Source: Haladaptatus paucihalophilus DX253
GTDB taxonomy: Archaea > Halobacteriota > Halobacteria > Halobacteriales > Haladaptataceae
Length of the DNA stretch: 64,000 bases
Assembly (NCBI RefSeq): GCF_000376445.1
Contig: NZ_AQXI01000001.1
Location: forward strand, 1,830,962 to 1,894,961
Direction: 5' to 3'
Part shown: positions 61,037 to 64,000 of the stretch, piece by piece
Layout: every line of letters begins with the position of its first letter
Position numbering within the stretch: the stretch's first letter is position 1
The notes under the pieces: model-generated
Told to the model about the DNA's origin: nothing
The model's input: only the letters and a program-made list of their open reading frames with translations
Database searches by the model: none
Position numbers and translations under genes: made by a program

Positions 61037-62878
61037 GTGGGGGCACTTGGATACGACAGATTGGGAGGAGTGGCGGGTATCGCGCTTCGGAGGGTACGCT
61101 CCGAGCTACGGCTGGCGTTCGTCGTCTTCGTGGGGGGATTTCTGGCGACGTTCTACGCGCTTCGCTATTGGATATGGCCCGCGTTGGCGCGGCGGCTGCT
61201 GGAGTCGAAGGCTATCGTCGTCGCGGTGACGCCGTTCGATGTCGTCCTGCTACAGGCGAAGATAGGACTCATCACTGGCCTGCTGATGGCCGCGGTCTTT
61301 CTCCTCTATCGAACACGGCGGACGGAGCGAGGTGGGGACCTCTCGATGCCGGGAACGAGACGGACGCGACTGCTGGTCACGGGTCTGGTGGTCGTCCTGT
61401 TCGGCGGCGGCGTGGCCTACGCGTACCTCGTCTTCCTCCCGTTGCTGTTCGATTTCCTCGTCGACAACGCGATTCGGTCCGGATTTCAACCGACCTACTC
61501 CATCGTGGAGTGGACGCAGTTCGTGCTCCTGCTGACCATCGTGTTGGGGTTCACCGCCGAACTGCCGTTGCTCATGGGCGGATTGGTGTACGCCGACATC
61601 GTTCCCTACGACCTGTTCCGTGACCGATGGCGCTACGCCGTCTTCGGCATCGTCGTTATCAGTTCGATGGTGAACGGTTCGCCGGACCCGTTTTCCATGT
61701 CGCTCGTGGCGATACCGATGACGACGCTCTACTTCGTGGGACTCGGCTGTGCGCGACTCGTGGACCGCGGGAGCGGCGGGAGTCGAACCGGCATCGGGGT
61801 AGACCGTCCGGGTGAAATCGACCTTTCGTCCCTCGACGCGTCCGGGATTCGCTCCGCGCCGCCCGAAACGTTCGATTCGCTCGCGGAACACGAGGCGCTC
61901 GAACTGGCGGATACGGCGCTCGATTCGGGCGACCACGAGCGAGCGGCGGCCATCCTCGACCGCTTTGACGCCGCGAACGACAACGGGGACGACGAAGCGG
62001 AGGAACGAACCTCCGAAAGCGAAGCCGACGACGGGAACGGCCTGACGACTGCGGTGGAGGGAACCACGGCCCGGATGGCGTCGGTGTTCACGGAAGAGGA
62101 GAAAACCGAGGACGACATCGGCGGCTACTACTACGACCTGCGGTTCGTCCTCGGAAGCCTTCGGAGCAAATCGTTCCGCCTCGCGGGGGTGTTCATGTCC
62201 GTCGTCGCGCTGACGTTCACGTTCCTCTACGGGGGCGGCATCGGCGCGATAAAGCGGGATTTCCTGACGAAGCTTCCCGAAGGCGTGAATCCCGAGGCGT
62301 TGAACATCGTCCTCCTGCATCCGGTCGAAGCCCTCGCGTTCGAGATGAAGGTGAGCCTCATCGCGGGTGCGGTGGCGGTGATGCCGCTGGTGCTGTACTA
62401 CGCGTGGCCCGCCGTCGAAACTCGACTGGACGCGCATGCCGACCGAAACGTGTTCCTCGTTTGGGGCGGCGCGCTGGCGGTGGGGCTGTTCGGCGGGAGT
62501 TTCGTCGGCTACCGCTACGTCGCGCCGGAAGTGATGTCCTATCTCGTAGCCGACGCCCGCGCCGCGGACATGATAATCGCCTACCGCACGGGGGCGTTCT
62601 TCTGGTTGGTGTTCGCGCTGACCGTCGGGGTCGGACTGCTGGCCGAAATCCCGGTGACGATGCTGTTGTTCCATCACGGCGACGTCGTTTCCTACCGGAC
62701 GATGCGGCGGCGCTGGCGTGAGGTTTCCATCGGCGTGCTGGTCGTCGCGGCGGTGCTTCCGGGTGGGCTGTTGTTGATGCTGTTCGTCGGAACCGCGGTG
62801 ATGGTCGCCTACTGGTTCGGGTTGGCCGTGCTCTGGGTCGATTCGCTCGGCGAGCGGTTGCGTCGCGTGGCGACGTAG
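61037..62878 (+). CDS. tatC: Sec-independent protein translocase, TatC fusion (TatCt-type)
   Basis: Core subunit of the twin-arginine translocase, which exports folded proteins. At 613 residues it contains two TatC-like modules (about 20-260 and 350-605) with the TatC-typical segments [57 protein letters not shown] and [25 protein letters not shown], joined by an acidic linker; about 12 to 14 TM helices. Haloarchaea have such a fusion next to a normal TatC, but only this one is here. The start is uncertain: I take GTG 61037; TTG 60989 is an in-frame alternative. Confidence 0.85.
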   Translation: MGALGYDRLGGVAGIALRRVRSELRLAFVVFVGGFLATFYALRYWIWPALARRLLESKAIVVAVTPFDVVLLQAKIGLITGLLMAAVFLLYRTRRTERGGDLSMPGTRRTRLLVTGLVVVLFGGGVAYAYLVFLPLLFDFLVDNAIRSGFQPTYSIVEWTQFVLLLTIVLGFTAELPLLMGGLVYADIVPYDLFRDRWRYAVFGIVVISSMVNGSPDPFSMSLVAIPMTTLYFVGLGCARLVDRGSGGSRTGIGVDRPGEIDLSSLDASGIRSAPPETFDSLAEHEALELADTALDSGDHERAAAILDRFDAANDNGDDEAEERTSESEADDGNGLTTAVEGTTARMASVFTEEEKTEDDIGGYYYDLRFVLGSLRSKSFRLAGVFMSVVALTFTFLYGGGIGAIKRDFLTKLPEGVNPEALNIVLLHPVEALAFEMKVSLIAGAVAVMPLVLYYAWPAVETRLDAHADRNVFLVWGGALAVGLFGGSFVGYRYVAPEVMSYLVADARAADMIIAYRTGAFFWLVFALTVGVGLLAEIPVTMLLFHHGDVVSYRTMRRRWREVSIGVLVVAAVLPGGLLLMLFVGTAVMVAYWFGLAVLWVDSLGERLRRVAT

Positions 62879-62943
62879 GGCGTCCGGACCGCGACCGGAA
62901 TCGTTCAGAAACCCCTTTACCGACCGCCCCGGAACGAACGGGT

Positions 62944-64000
62944 ATGTTCCTGACGTTCAGGGAAGAAGTCGAGGACGCCCTTCTCGCGGCGCTTTCCGCC
63001 CTCGACCTTCCGACCGACGACCTCGGAATCGAGACGCCCCCGGAAGGCGTGGACGCCGTACTCGCTTCCAGCGCGGCGTTCCGACTCGCGGGGGAAGTCG
63101 GCGCACCGCCACCGAAAATCGCGGCCGACATCGCGGACGAAATCGACGCCGACGGCTACGACCACCTCGCGGCCGCGGTGGGACAGGGGCCGTACGTCAA
63201 CTTCCTCCCCAGCGACACCTACTACGACGAGACTGTCGAGACGGCACAGGACGAGGAGTACGGCCGCCTCGAACCCACCGGCGAGAACGTCGTGGTCGAG
63301 CACACGAGCGCGAATCCGACCGGCCCGGTGCACGTCGGCCGCGCTCGCAACCCGATTACCGGCGACGCCATCGCGCGCATTCTGGACTTCGCGGGCAACG
63401 ACGTGGACCGTCACTACTACGTCAACGACGCGGGTCGCCAAATCGCGGTGTTCACCTGGGCCTACGAGACGTTCGACGAGGAGGACCTACCGAAACCCGA
63501 GCGCGAACGCGCCGACTACGACCTCGTGCGCTACTACCGCAAGGGGAACGCCTACCTCGAAGAGGCCGACCCGGAGGACGCGGACGAGGCCGAGACGAAA
63601 ATCGCGGCAATCCTGCAAGGCCTCGAAGAGAACGACGAGGAGACCTACGAGCGCGTCAGCGAAGTCGTCGATACCGTCCTCTCCGGCATGCGCGTCACGT
63701 TGGACCGCCTCCCGGCCGAGTTCGACGAGTTCGTCAAAGAGACGCAGTTCATGTTCGACGGCAGCACCGACGACGTGGTGTCGCGCCTCAAGGAGGACGA
63801 ACACGCCGTCTACGAGGAGGACGCGTGGCAACTCGACCTCTCGGAGTTCGGCTTCGAGAAGAACCTCGTCTTCCTCCGTTCGGACGGGACGAGCCTCTAT
63901 ACGACCCGCGACTTGGCCCACCACGAGTGGAAACTCGACAACTACGACCGCGCCGTGACGGTCATCGGCGAGGACCACAAGCTACAGGCCGACCAACTCG
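62944..64000 (+). CDS. argS: arginyl-tRNA synthetase, 5' part (runs off the window)
   Basis: Class I synthetase charging tRNA-Arg. The visible 352 residues cover the N-terminal Add-1 domain ([35 protein letters not shown]) and the start of the catalytic fold ([31 protein letters not shown]), followed by [19 protein letters not shown] and [42 protein letters not shown]. The class I HxGH motif reads HVGR. The start at 62944 follows a TTTACC box by about 27 nt. The 3' end lies beyond 64000. Confidence 0.96.
   Translation, partial: MFLTFREEVEDALLAALSALDLPTDDLGIETPPEGVDAVLASSAAFRLAGEVGAPPPKIAADIADEIDADGYDHLAAAVGQGPYVNFLPSDTYYDETVETAQDEEYGRLEPTGENVVVEHTSANPTGPVHVGRARNPITGDAIARILDFAGNDVDRHYYVNDAGRQIAVFTWAYETFDEEDLPKPERERADYDLVRYYRKGNAYLEEADPEDADEAETKIAAILQGLEENDEETYERVSEVVDTVLSGMRVTLDRLPAEFDEFVKETQFMFDGSTDDVVSRLKEDEHAVYEEDAWQLDLSEFGFEKNLVFLRSDGTSLYTTRDLAHHEWKLDNYDRAVTVIGEDHKLQADQL

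Noticed and set aside
61017-61229. Frameshift at the start of tatC (ATG near 61017 in another frame)
   Set aside because: The GTG at 61037 gives a normal-looking N terminus in the main frame; a frameshift is possible but not needed.
1-64000. CRISPR array, rRNA, insertion sequence or prophage
   Set aside because: No regular spacer-repeat pattern, rRNA-like sequence, transposase or integrase frame was found.

Overview
The window is a stretch of chromosome from a haloarchaeon (class Halobacteria). The evidence is the very acidic proteome, the high G+C content, twin-arginine signal peptides on most exported proteins, an archaeal A-type ATP synthase operon, DNA polymerase D, an RPA/RPAP pair, CTP-dependent riboflavin kinase, TYW1/Taw1, and many genes whose start codon lies about 25-30 nt after a TATA-like box A, so their transcripts look leaderless. 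I cannot name the genus. Gene density is high, neighbours in operons often overlap by 1-4 nt (ATGA or TAATG), and I see no rRNA, tRNA, CRISPR array, insertion sequence or prophage.

Layout. 0.1-4 kb: a CBS-domain protein, glycyl-tRNA synthetase and a dolichol-kinase-like membrane protein form a minus-strand operon, preceded by a conserved hypothetical. 4-11.4 kb: a complete Dpp/Opp-type peptide ABC importer (lipoprotein, two permeases, two ATPases) with a small membrane protein at its 3' end. 11.7-16.6 kb: a 57-residue protein, a PPC-domain protein and the DP2 catalytic subunit of DNA polymerase D, interrupted by a mini-intein next to its catalytic aspartates. 16.9-25.6 kb: a DUF373 membrane protein, a lipoprotein of alpha/beta-hydrolase type that lacks its nucleophile, a radical SAM protein with an unusual cysteine spacing, a TRAM protein, a Tfx regulator, an SDR without YxxxK, an ATP-pyrophosphatase, a sugar-1-phosphate nucleotidyltransferase and an HdeD-like protein. 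25.8-27.8 kb: rpa/rpap and a zinc-ribbon microprotein.

27.8-34 kb: a full histidine-degradation operon (hutU-hutG-hutI-hutH) with a divergent HTH-10 activator candidate. 34-41.9 kb: a ribbon-helix-helix protein, a polyprenyl synthase, etfB-etfA, a membrane-anchored winged-helix protein divergent from a secreted coiled-coil protein and a pilin-like protein, and a methyltransferase. 42-51 kb: the A-type ATP synthase operon atpHIKECFABD. 51.3-58 kb: a branched-chain aminotransferase, riboflavin genes ribB-ribK, a Tat-exported alpha-amylase, a cupin and Taw1. 58-64 kb: a PH-like membrane protein divergent from a signal-peptide/beta-propeller/TM/pseudokinase protein, then a double TatC and the 5' part of argS.

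The most unusual candidate is the 667-residue transmembrane propeller-pseudokinase (58932-60935) just upstream of the TatC fusion. It looks like a receptor with an outside beta-propeller and an inside kinase fold that has lost the catalytic Asp and other motifs. Other structure worth attention: the intein in polC, families of perfect intergenic hairpins (16.7-16.9, 20.2-20.5, 35.1-35.3 kb), two of which share an apical core in inverted orientation, and a 42-bp tandem repeat at 35.0-35.1 kb.
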